Source: an uncultured Bacilli bacterium
GTDB lineage: Bacteria > Bacillota_I > Bacilli_A > RF39 > UBA660
Direction of reading: 5' to 3'
Assembly (NCBI GenBank): GCA_947589695.1
Contig: CANQBY010000049.1
Location: 1-8,343 of the forward strand
Length of the DNA: 8,343 nt
The notes under the pieces were generated by a model, which made no database searches, was not told the DNA's origin, and saw only the letters and a list, made by a program, of their open reading frames with translations. Shown here piece by piece: positions 1 through 5,410 of this stretch (the stretch's first letter is position 1; each line of letters starts with the position of its first letter). Position numbers and translations under genes: made by a program.

Positions 1-1
1 G

Positions 2-190
2 ACAGTTTTTTAAGAGAAGGTATTTATCTTTTTTAGTTTTAAAAACTTGATAGTCATTAACTAGTTCTTCTAAATTTAGTTCTAATTCTTTAAGTTCTTC
101 AGGTGTTTTTAAATTTAATAAATCATTTATTTCAATGAGGGTTTTAGCTTCGTGAATATCTTTTAAAGTTTCTAATATTTGTTCTTTCAT
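2..190 (-). CDS. rnr: Probable ribonuclease R, N-terminal fragment (runs off window)
   Basis: The frame opens at ATG 190-188 and stays open for 63 codons to the window edge, so only the N-terminus is visible. The peptide begins MKEQILETLKDIHEAKTL and ends with FKTKKDKYLLLKN. A short helical segment, then a TPEELKELELNLEELV helix and a basic K-rich beta hairpin, match the winged-helix domain that opens Firmicute RNase R (a processive 3'-5' exoribonuclease of the RNB family). The catalytic RNB and S1 domains would lie outside the window. The start follows the tdk stop codon by one base, and its Shine-Dalgarno GAGG lies inside the last codons of tdk, so translation is probably coupled. The assignment rests on pattern memory of a short N-terminus; another winged-helix protein is possible. 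Confidence 0.6.
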   Translation of the reverse strand, partial: MKEQILETLKDIHEAKTLIEINDLLNLKTPEELKELELNLEELVNDYQVFKTKKDKYLLLKNC

Positions 191-191
191 T

Positions 192-782
192 TTATCGCCT
201 CAACACTCTTTGCATATTTTCTTGTTTTAATTTTAAATAACAAGAGCCACACATACTTTCATAAGTGGTGTTATTTTTACCATCAATGGCAATTTGTTCC
301 CCTTCAAAAGTAGGAGTGCCATTAATTAAACGAACATTAATAGTTGCTTTTTTACCACAGCTACAGATTGTTTTTATTTCTTCAATATCATCGGCAATTT
401 CTAATAGGCGGGTAGCACCAGGAAATCCTTTTAAGCGAAAATCACATCTTAAGCCATAACATAAGACAGGGATATCATTTAATTTACTTATTGCAAATAA
501 TTCATCAACTTGATTAGGATTTAAAAATTGGGCTTCATCTACTAAAATGGCAGCATATTGATCTTTAATGTAGTCTTTTACCGAAACATCGGGAGGTAAG
601 AGCACATCAACTTTTCTTTTTAAATTAGTACGATTAACGACATAATCATCGCCTTTAGTATCAACACTAGGTTTAAGTAATAAAATCTTTTTCCCTTTTT
701 CTTCATAATTATGAGCAACTTGAATAATCGCAGTAGTTTTACCACAATTCATAGCGCCATAGCGAAAATATAATTTAGCCAT
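192..782 (-). CDS. tdk: Thymidine kinase (class II, TK1-type)
   Basis: This enzyme phosphorylates thymidine to dTMP with ATP in the cytosolic pyrimidine salvage pathway. The 196-residue product has the P-loop GAMNCGKT at residues 9-16. The catalytic/Walker B segment is VDEAQF at 81-86, with E83 the expected general base. The lid/substrate region YGLRCDF lies at 109-115. A zinc-site half TICSCGKKA (C140, C142) pairs with the distal CGSC (C178, C181). The MAKLYF.YGAMN start and the KTIC.CG.KA spacing resemble the E. coli-like subgroup. I chose ATG 782-780 rather than the in-frame TTG at 788. The Shine-Dalgarno AAAGGAG (791-797) sits 8 nt from the ATG but only 2 nt from the TTG. That Shine-Dalgarno overlaps the stop codon of the upstream pilin-like gene, and the rnr start follows by one base, so the three genes form one operon. 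A Cys replaces the usual Ser or Ala in the P-loop, which looks tolerable. Confidence 0.96.
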   Translation of the reverse strand: MAKLYFRYGAMNCGKTTAIIQVAHNYEEKGKKILLLKPSVDTKGDDYVVNRTNLKRKVDVLLPPDVSVKDYIKDQYAAILVDEAQFLNPNQVDELFAISKLNDIPVLCYGLRCDFRLKGFPGATRLLEIADDIEEIKTICSCGKKATINVRLINGTPTFEGEQIAIDGKNNTTYESMCGSCYLKLKQENMQRVLRR

Positions 783-795
783 ATACAAATCTCCT

Positions 796-1131
796 TTATT
801 TTATTTTACATATTTTAGTATTGTTTTCTTTAGAAATGTTTATAACTTCAGTTTTATTAACATCTTCAGAATTTAATAATCCTTCTTTGATTAAAATATC
901 AGTAGTAATAGTACAACCATTAGTTAAGCATTCTTCTTTTAAATCGGCATTTTTATCTAATTCTATATAAAGACAAGCGGCGGTAGTAATAATACTTTCC
1001 GTATTTTTAGTGCTTATCTTTTCTTTTTCGTCTAATATTTTAATAAGATTAATACTAGCAATAGTAGCAATAATAGTCATTAAAGTTATACTTGATAAAA
1101 GTTCAATTAATGTAAAACCTTTTTTATTCAT
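796..1131 (-). CDS. Type IV pilin-like / pseudopilin protein (prepilin N-terminal motif)
   Basis: This 111-residue protein starts MNKKGFTLIELL, a textbook class III prepilin signal. Cleavage is expected between G5 and F6, leaving N-methylated Phe and Glu at mature position 5. A hydrophobic helix follows to about residue 32. The short extracellular domain has four cysteines (C53, C68, C73, C108) that could form two disulfides, and a TITTDILIKEGLL helix typical of small Firmicute pilins. It would be matured by a prepilin peptidase, and no peptidase, pilus ATPase or platform protein is in view. It lies first in an operon with tdk and rnr, an odd pairing that suggests only shared transcription. 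The start ATG 1131-1129 has GGTGAT as Shine-Dalgarno. The exact role (competence-like pseudopilin, minor pilin or secretion pseudopilin) cannot be told. Confidence 0.85.
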   Translation of the reverse strand: MNKKGFTLIELLSSITLMTIIATIASINLIKILDEKEKISTKNTESIITTAACLYIELDKNADLKEECLTNGCTITTDILIKEGLLNSEDVNKTEVINISKENNTKICKIK

Positions 1132-1146
1132 ATTATCACCAATTTA

Positions 1147-1152
1147 ATTATA
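1147..1152 (-). promoter_or_regulatory. Possible -10 of the pilin-tdk-rnr operon
   Basis: A perfect TATAAT lies 15 nt upstream of the pilin start codon. No good -35 is seen (TTTAAA at 17 nt spacing). The predicted start falls on the GG of the Shine-Dalgarno GGTGAT, giving a very short leader. Fifteen bases here (1138-1152) are identical to the promoter start region of RNA unit A (1463-1477). Confidence 0.4.
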
Positions 1153-1192
1153 CTATATTTAAAGAAAGATTTAAAGATTAATATAATTTTAG

Positions 1193-1245
1193 AAAATAAA
1201 AAAGTGTTGTTTTAATACTAAATACAAGATTTAATATATCAACAC
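1193..1245 (-). terminator. Intrinsic terminator of RNA unit A
   Basis: The outer stem is GTGTTG/CAACAC (1240-1245 with 1204-1209). The inner 9-bp stem is ATATTAAAT/ATTTAGTAT with one G-U pair and loop CTTGT. The transcript then runs into TTTTTTATTTT. Confidence 0.75.
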
Positions 1246-1465
1246 CATGTCTTTAAGTAAAATTACTTATGATTAATCTTGTATCCTAATTCTTTTATAT
1301 TAAGCCTTGACCCAATATGTAAGGGTAAAAGGATATTGGGCGCACACCATTAGTGTTGTTCACGTTGTTGTTGCCGAGGTTGCCACTATCATTCACACGG
1401 AACACGTTAGCATTACCGCTGTTCCAGTTATACGGAGACATCCAAGCTTTTATAATAGATTAACC
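1193..1465 (-). ncRNA. Structured RNA unit A with DGR template/variable-region-like core
   Basis: The predicted transcript starts at G1465, 7 nt after the -10, and ends in the T-run at about 1193. The leader GGTTAATCT (1457-1465) can pair with AGATTAATC (1271-1279), closing a long-range stem P1 around the whole core. The core spans 1331-1438, is 108 nt (36 codons) long, and reads SPYNWNSGNANVFRVNDSGN then LGNNNVNNTNGVRPIS. A 48-codon frame with ATG at 1441 exists but has no Shine-Dalgarno. A small hairpin (AAGTAA/TTACTT) lies between P1 and the terminator. The role as template or donor RNA is inferred from the core. It could instead be a decayed set of target-gene 3' ends. Confidence 0.65.
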
Positions 1466-1471
1466 AATTTA

Positions 1472-1480
1472 ATTATAGCA
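1472..1480 (-). promoter_or_regulatory. Extended -10 promoter of RNA unit A
   Basis: TGCTATAAT lies directly after the T-run of unit B and 6 nt before the GG leader of unit A. No convincing -35 is seen, as is common for TGN-extended -10 promoters. Confidence 0.6.
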
Positions 1481-1483
1481 GAA

Positions 1484-1541
1484 AATAAAAATAAAAGATA
1501 CTGTTTGAAATTTTAAATGCAAGATTTAAAATATCAGTATC
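1484..1541 (-). terminator. Intrinsic terminator of RNA unit B
   Basis: The outer stem is GATACTG/CAGTATC (1535-1541 with 1497-1503). The inner stem is a perfect 9-bp ATTTTAAAT/ATTTAAAAT with loop CTTGC, followed by a T-rich tract to 1484. Confidence 0.75.
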
Positions 1542-1762
1542 ATATGTTCAGGAAAAATCCAAAGATTAATCTTGTATCCTAGTTCTGTTATATTTAGCCT
1601 TAACCAAATATGTAAGGAGTAAAAGGATATTGGGCGCACACCATTAGTGTTGTTCACGCCGTTGTTGTTGAGCTGGCCATCACTATTCACATTGAACACG
1701 ACAGCAGTACTGCCGCTAAAGTTCCGCGGAGACTAGTATTAGTTCATGTATTTAGATTAACC
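1484..1762 (-). ncRNA. Structured RNA unit B with DGR-like core
   Basis: The predicted start is at or next to G1762 and the end is the T-run near 1484. The leader GGTTAATCT (1754-1762) pairs with AGATTAATC (1564-1572). The core (1625-1732, 108 nt) reads SPRNFSGSTAVVFNVNSDGQ then LNNNGVNNTNGVRPIS. It is preceded directly by an in-frame TAG and lacks a start codon, so it is not a gene by itself. The small hairpin before the terminator is GGA-TTTT-TCC, different in sequence from the other units but in the same place. With unit A it forms the GVRP subgroup. A promoter-linked ncRNA fits better than a protein. Confidence 0.65.
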
Positions 1763-1769
1763 TAAAAAT

Positions 1770-1778
1770 ATTATAACA
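1770..1778 (-). promoter_or_regulatory. Extended -10 promoter of RNA unit B
   Basis: TGTTATAAT lies 7 nt before the GGTTAATCT leader of unit B. No clear -35 is seen. Confidence 0.6.
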
Positions 1779-1900
1779 TTTTTTTAGGAGATATTAAATA
1801 TTTAGATTATTTCTTCTTTATTATGATAAGAAAAAAATTTAGTTTATATTTTCTTACTATATTTTAGGGTAGGTAAATTTAAGGAAAAGATTCTTTGGCA
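1779..1900. other. AT-rich spacer between RNA units C and B
   Basis: This 122-nt stretch interrupts the otherwise tight array. It has no reading frame of note and no recognisable core. It contains one 8-bp inverted repeat, TAAGAAAA at 1827-1834 with TTTTCTTA at 1849-1856. It may be a remnant of a lost unit or a regulatory spacer; neither can be shown. Confidence 0.4.
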
Positions 1901-1951
1901 AATAAAAAAACTTTGTAATAATTCTAGAAACTAGTTATAGAATATCAAAGT
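1901..1951 (-). terminator. Intrinsic terminator of RNA unit C
   Basis: The outer stem is ACTTTG/CAAAGT (1946-1951 with 1910-1915), with an inner ATTCTA/TAGAAT. The transcript then runs into TTTTTTTATTT. It lacks the CTTG apex of the other three units, so it has the same architecture with a diverged sequence. Confidence 0.72.
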
Positions 1952-2170
1952 CATTTTTTTAAGTAATTATACTAGTGATTAATCTTGTATCCTAGTTCTA
2001 CTATACTAAACCTTAATCAAGTATATGAGTTATAAAAGGATATTGGCGCACACCAGGAGTGGTCCAGTTCACGTTGTTGTTGTTGAGGTTGCCATTATCA
2101 TTCACATAGAACACGTTAGCATTCGTTGCATAGTTCGGAGACTGATAAGCTCAAAACATTTAGATTAACC
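1901..2170 (-). ncRNA. Structured RNA unit C with DGR-like core
   Basis: The predicted start is G2170 and the end is the T-run near 1901. The leader GGTTAATCT (2162-2170) pairs with AGATTAATC (1977-1985). The core (2038-2141, 104 nt) reads SPNYATNANVFYVNDNGN then LNNNNVNWTTPGVRQ, including four consecutive AAC codons. No start codon precedes it. Relative to units A and B, one C is missing after GTGCGCC, which shifts GVRPI to GVRQY. The same deletion is in unit D, so C and D share ancestry. A small hairpin AGTA-TAAT-TACT precedes the terminator. Confidence 0.65.
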
Positions 2171-2176
2171 ATTGTT

Positions 2177-2185
2177 ATTATATCA
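2177..2185 (-). promoter_or_regulatory. Extended -10 promoter of RNA unit C
   Basis: TGATATAAT lies 6 nt before the GGTTAATCT leader of unit C and about 25 nt after the terminator T-run of unit D. Confidence 0.6.
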
Positions 2186-2210
2186 TTTTTGGAAATATAA
2201 TAAAAGTTCT

Positions 2211-2266
2211 AAAAAATAAAAAGATACTGTTATAGTATTAAATTCAAGATCTAATACATCAGTATC
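2211..2266 (-). terminator. Intrinsic terminator of RNA unit D (and probably of uvrA)
   Basis: The outer stem is GATACTG/CAGTATC (2260-2266 with 2223-2229). The inner 9-bp stem is GTATTAGAT/ATTTAATAC with one G-U pair and loop CTTGA, followed by TTTTTATTTTTT. No other terminator lies between the uvrA stop and this one. Confidence 0.78.
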
Positions 2267-2487
2267 AATTGTTTAAGTAAAAACTTAGGATTAGTTTTGT
2301 ATCCAAGACTTGAATACTAAGCCTTAACCAAGTATGTAAGTTTGATGGATATTGGCGCACACCAGGAGTAGTGTTGTTCACGTTGTTCCAGTCGAGGTTG
2401 CCATTATTATTCACATTGAACACGTTAGCATTACCGTTGGTGTTCATGTTATACGGAGACATTTAGGTATACATATTAAACTAACCC
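2211..2487 (-). ncRNA. Structured RNA unit D with DGR-like core
   Basis: The predicted start is about G2487 and the end is the T-run near 2211. The leader GGGTTAGTTT (2478-2487) pairs with AAACTAATCC (2288-2297). Compared with units A-C, both strands of this stem have changed together, giving two compensatory pairs. The core (2347-2459, 113 nt) reads SPYNMNTNGNANVFNVNNNG then NLDWNNVNNTTPGVRQ. A 65-codon frame from ATG 2462 exists, but it has no Shine-Dalgarno and its stop falls inside the terminator hairpin, so I treat it as fortuitous. The unit lies directly downstream of uvrA in the same orientation, so its terminator could also end the uvrA transcript. Confidence 0.65.
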
Positions 2488-2492
2488 TTTAT

Positions 2493-2501
2493 ATTATAAC
2501 A
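2493..2501 (-). promoter_or_regulatory. Extended -10 promoter of RNA unit D, abutting the uvrA stop
   Basis: TGTTATAAT begins immediately after the uvrA TAA (2504-2502), so any -35 would lie inside the uvrA coding region. The leader GGG is 5 nt downstream. Confidence 0.6.
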
Positions 2502-5318
2502 TTATTTGTGTTCATTTAAAATCTTCTTTAAGAACATACCAGTATAGGATTTGGCATTTTGAGCTACTTGTTCAGGAGTACCAGTAGCAACAACTTCACC
2601 ACCTAAGTTACCTCCATCAGGTCCTAAATCAATAATATAATCGGCAACTTTAATGACATCTAAGTTATGTTCTATTACTATAACAGTATCACCATTATCC
2701 ACAATACGATTTAAAATGACTAATAATTTCTTTATATCTTCACTATGAAGGCCTGTTGTTGGTTCATCTAAGATAAAGATACTTTTGCCAGTAGGCTTTT
2801 TTTGAAGTTCTTTCGCAAGTTTAACTCTTCCAGCTTCACCGCCAGATAAAGTAGGGGCAGGTTGACCTAATTTGATATAAGATAAACCAACACTTTCCAT
2901 AACTTTTAATTTATTATAAACTTTAGGAATATTTTCAAAGAATTTTAAGGCTTCAGAAACACGCATATCTAAAACTTCAGAAATGTTTTTATCTTTAAAT
3001 TTGATATCTAAAGTTTCTTTATTATAACGTTTACCATCACAAACATCACAAGGAACATAAACATCAGGGAGGAAGTGCATTTCGATTTTTTTAACACCAT
3101 CACCCCAGCAGGCTTCACAACGGCCACCTTTAACATTAAAAGAGAATCGACCTTTATCATAACCACGCATTTTAGCTTCTTTAGTATTAGTAAATACATC
3201 TCTGATATCATCAAAGACCCCGACATAAGTAGCAGGATTACTTCTTGGAGTACGACCAATCGCATCTTGAGTTATATCTACAACTTTGTCTAATTCATCA
3301 ATATTTTTAATTTCTTTGCAAGCACCCGGAATTTGTTTGGATTTATTAATCTTAACTGCGAGTGTTTTATAAAGAATTTCATTTATTAAGGTAGATTTAC
3401 CTGAACCAGAAACACCAGTTACACAGATAAATTTACCTAAAGGGATATCAACATTAATATTCTTTAAGTTATTTTCATGAGCTTTAACTATTTTTAAGGA
3501 TTTACCGTTACCTTTACGTCTTTTTTTCGGAACAGGGATATATTCTTCACCACTTAGATAGCGCCCGGTTAGAGAATTTTTGTTTTGCATTACTTCTTTA
3601 GGGGTGCCAGCCGCGATTACTTCTCCACCATATTCACCGGCACCAGGACCAATATCCACGAGATAATCGGCAGCAAGCATGGTATCAGTATCATGTTCAA
3701 CTACAATCAAAGTATTACCTAAATCACGCATTTCTTGCATTGCTTTAATTAGTTTTTCATTGTCTTTTTGATGAAGTCCGATAGATGGTTCATCTAAGAC
3801 ATATAACACTCCAGATAGCTTAGAACCAATTTGAGTAGCTAGACGAATACGTTGGGCTTCCCCACCGGATAAAGTACCTGCACTACGAGAAAGATTTAAA
3901 TAACTTAAACCAACATTTACTAAGAAATCTAAACGGTTTAATATTTCTTTAGTTACTAGGCCACTTATTTCTGTTTGTTCTTTAGTAAGTTTTAAATTAG
4001 CAATAAAATCACGTAATTCTAAAATACTTAAATTAGTTAATTCATAAATATTTTTTTTATTGATTTTAACCGCTAGAACAGAATCGTTTAAACGAGCACC
4101 ATGACATTTAGGGCAGGGAGATTCTACCATAAAAGTTTCGAGCCATTCTCTTCGCCATGCGGAAGTAGTTTCTAGATGTCTTCTTTCTAGAGTATTAATA
4201 ATTCCTTCATAATAATTAGACATGTAACGAGTGTTACCATTTTTAGAAACATATTTAAAATCAATTTTATCTTTAGAACCATAAAGAATAATATCTAATT
4301 CTTTACGAGTGAAATCTTTTAAAGGCTTTTTGATATCTATATGGTAATAATCACAAACAGAATTTAATTCAACCATTTCCATATTGTAATCATTACTGAT
4401 AGTTTTGATACCACCTTCTAAAATACTTTTAGTCATATCAGGCATTAAAAGAGCTTCACCTATTTTTAATTTAGTACCTAAACCTTTACATTCATCACAA
4501 GCCCCATAAGGAGCATTAAAAGAGAAGAGACGAGGTTCAAGTTCAGGAATAGAAAAATTACAATGAGGACAAGCATAGTGTTCGCTCATTAATATTTCTT
4601 CGCCATCAATAATATGAATTAAAACTTTACCATCGGCAAGTTTAGTACTGGTTTCGATAGCTTCAAAAATACGACTACGTTCTTCGGGATTTATTACAAT
4701 ACGATCAACAACAACCTCAATATTGTCTTTAATATTTTTTTCTAATTTTATTTCTTCATCTAAAGAATGTAATTCGCCATTTACACGAACGCGGCTAAAT
4801 CCTTGTTTTCGCAAGTCATCTAAAAGGGTTTTATGTTCGCCTTTTTCTCCATGAATTACAGGAGCCATAATTTCGATTTTAGTGTTTTCGGCTAAATCCA
4901 TCACTTTATTAGTCATTTCATCAATACTTTGACGAGTAATAGGAATATTATGGGTAGGACAATACGGAATACCAATTCTAGCATATAAAAGTCGCAAATA
5001 ATCATAAATTTCCGTGATAGTTCCCACTGTACTTCGAGGGTTTTTATTTGTGGTTTTTTGATCAATAGAAATACTAGGACTTAAACCTTCAATAGAGTCA
5101 ACATCCGGTTTTTCTGAAATACCGATAAATTGTCTAGCATAAGCTGATAAAGATTCAACATATCTTCTTTGACCTTCAGCAAAAATAGTATCAAAAGCTA
5201 AAGAAGATTTACCAGAACCAGAAACACCAGTCATAACAATTAATTTATTTTTAGGTAGTTCTATCGAAATATTTTTTAAATTATTTTCACGAGCTCCTTT
5301 AACAATTATTTTATCCAT
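2502..5318 (-). CDS. uvrA: UvrABC excinuclease subunit A
   Basis: This is the damage-recognition ATPase of nucleotide excision repair; a UvrA dimer loads UvrB on DNA lesions in the cytoplasm. The 938-residue product is full length for the family (about 940-960). The first ATPase half has Walker A GVSGSGKS at 31-38, signature LSGGEAQRIRLA near 483 and Walker B VLDEPSIGLH near 505. The second half has Walker A GVSGSGKST near 635, signature LSGGEAGRVKLA near 824 and ILDEPTTGLH near 848. Zinc-binding CxxC pairs are CPHC (about 249) with CDEC (about 273), CPKC (about 400), and CEAC (about 735) with CDVC. The ATG at 5318 has Shine-Dalgarno AAGGAG (5328-5333) at 9 nt. The second signature has Gly where Gln is usual (GEAQR to GEAGR), a possible oddity. 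uvrB is not adjacent. A SOS-like operator overlaps the promoter. Confidence 0.98.
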   Translation of the reverse strand: MDKIIVKGARENNLKNISIELPKNKLIVMTGVSGSGKSSLAFDTIFAEGQRRYVESLSAYARQFIGISEKPDVDSIEGLSPSISIDQKTTNKNPRSTVGTITEIYDYLRLLYARIGIPYCPTHNIPITRQSIDEMTNKVMDLAENTKIEIMAPVIHGEKGEHKTLLDDLRKQGFSRVRVNGELHSLDEEIKLEKNIKDNIEVVVDRIVINPEERSRIFEAIETSTKLADGKVLIHIIDGEEILMSEHYACPHCNFSIPELEPRLFSFNAPYGACDECKGLGTKLKIGEALLMPDMTKSILEGGIKTISNDYNMEMVELNSVCDYYHIDIKKPLKDFTRKELDIILYGSKDKIDFKYVSKNGNTRYMSNYYEGIINTLERRHLETTSAWRREWLETFMVESPCPKCHGARLNDSVLAVKINKKNIYELTNLSILELRDFIANLKLTKEQTEISGLVTKEILNRLDFLVNVGLSYLNLSRSAGTLSGGEAQRIRLATQIGSKLSGVLYVLDEPSIGLHQKDNEKLIKAMQEMRDLGNTLIVVEHDTDTMLAADYLVDIGPGAGEYGGEVIAAGTPKEVMQNKNSLTGRYLSGEEYIPVPKKRRKGNGKSLKIVKAHENNLKNINVDIPLGKFICVTGVSGSGKSTLINEILYKTLAVKINKSKQIPGACKEIKNIDELDKVVDITQDAIGRTPRSNPATYVGVFDDIRDVFTNTKEAKMRGYDKGRFSFNVKGGRCEACWGDGVKKIEMHFLPDVYVPCDVCDGKRYNKETLDIKFKDKNISEVLDMRVSEALKFFENIPKVYNKLKVMESVGLSYIKLGQPAPTLSGGEAGRVKLAKELQKKPTGKSIFILDEPTTGLHSEDIKKLLVILNRIVDNGDTVIVIEHNLDVIKVADYIIDLGPDGGNLGGEVVATGTPEQVAQNAKSYTGMFLKKILNEHK

Positions 5319-5381
5319 AAAGCATTACTCCTTAATATTAGTGTGGTAAAAATATAGTTATTTATCACAGAAAGCAATAGT

Positions 5382-5410
5382 ATTATAACATACGAACATA
5401 TGTCAGTCAA
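5382..5410 (-). promoter_or_regulatory. Sigma-A promoter of uvrA
   Basis: The -35 is TTGACT (5405-5410) and the -10 is TATAAT (5382-5387), with a 17-nt spacer and a TG one base before the -10. The predicted start is about 5375, giving a leader of about 57 nt. Confidence 0.85.
5393..5406. promoter_or_regulatory. LexA/DinR (SOS) box-like operator over the uvrA promoter
   Basis: On the plus strand the site is CGAACATATGTCAG. The left half matches the Gram-positive SOS box CGAAC-N4-GTTCG perfectly, and the right half matches at three of five positions. It fills most of the spacer between -35 and -10, where a bound repressor would block RNA polymerase. uvrA is a known LexA target in Bacillus, which supports the reading. 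Confidence 0.65.

Larger units (their letters stand above)
1193..2501 (-). repeat. Tandem array of four promoter-core-terminator RNA units (A-D)
   Basis: Four related units lie head to tail on the minus strand, in transcription order D, C, B, A. Each starts with TGNTATAAT, then a GG-TTA leader at the predicted +1, then a TCTCCG...GTGCGCC core. After the core come a conserved GGATACAA stretch, a small hairpin, and a larger hairpin plus T-run. The core translates as a DGR variable-region-like or C-type-lectin tail in one frame in all four units. Only A and D have an ATG in front of it, and neither has a Shine-Dalgarno. Units D and C are separated by about 25 nt, B and A by about 3 nt, and C and B by 122 nt. 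No reverse transcriptase, accessory protein or target gene is present in the window. The region therefore looks like an array of small non-coding RNA genes. Confidence 0.8.

Noticed and set aside
265..459. Plus-strand 64-codon frame opposite tdk
   Set aside because: It is antisense to a clear thymidine kinase gene and has no family resemblance.
1224..1290. Attenuator-like alternative pairing of ATACAAGATT with AATCTTGTAT in the unit A terminator loop
   Set aside because: It is a perfect 10 bp in unit A and has one mismatch in B, but it is disrupted in D and absent in C, so it is not conserved.
1307..1516. Plus-strand 69-codon frame across unit A
   Set aside because: It is the antisense shadow of the repeated core, with no ribosome binding site.
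2265..2462. 65-codon open frame with ATG over RNA unit D, and the similar 48-codon frame at 1295-1441 over unit A
   Set aside because: Neither has a Shine-Dalgarno. Units B and C lack a start codon at the same place, D's stop falls in the terminator hairpin, and the parts after the core are not conserved as protein.
1193..2501. CRISPR array
   Set aside because: The repeats are about 285 bp apart, contain promoters and terminators, and the similar parts are far longer than CRISPR repeats.
3008..3293. Extra open frames inside uvrA on both strands, and 7405-7587 minus inside the Big_2 gene
   Set aside because: They are out-of-frame shadows of strongly supported genes, with no ribosome binding sites.
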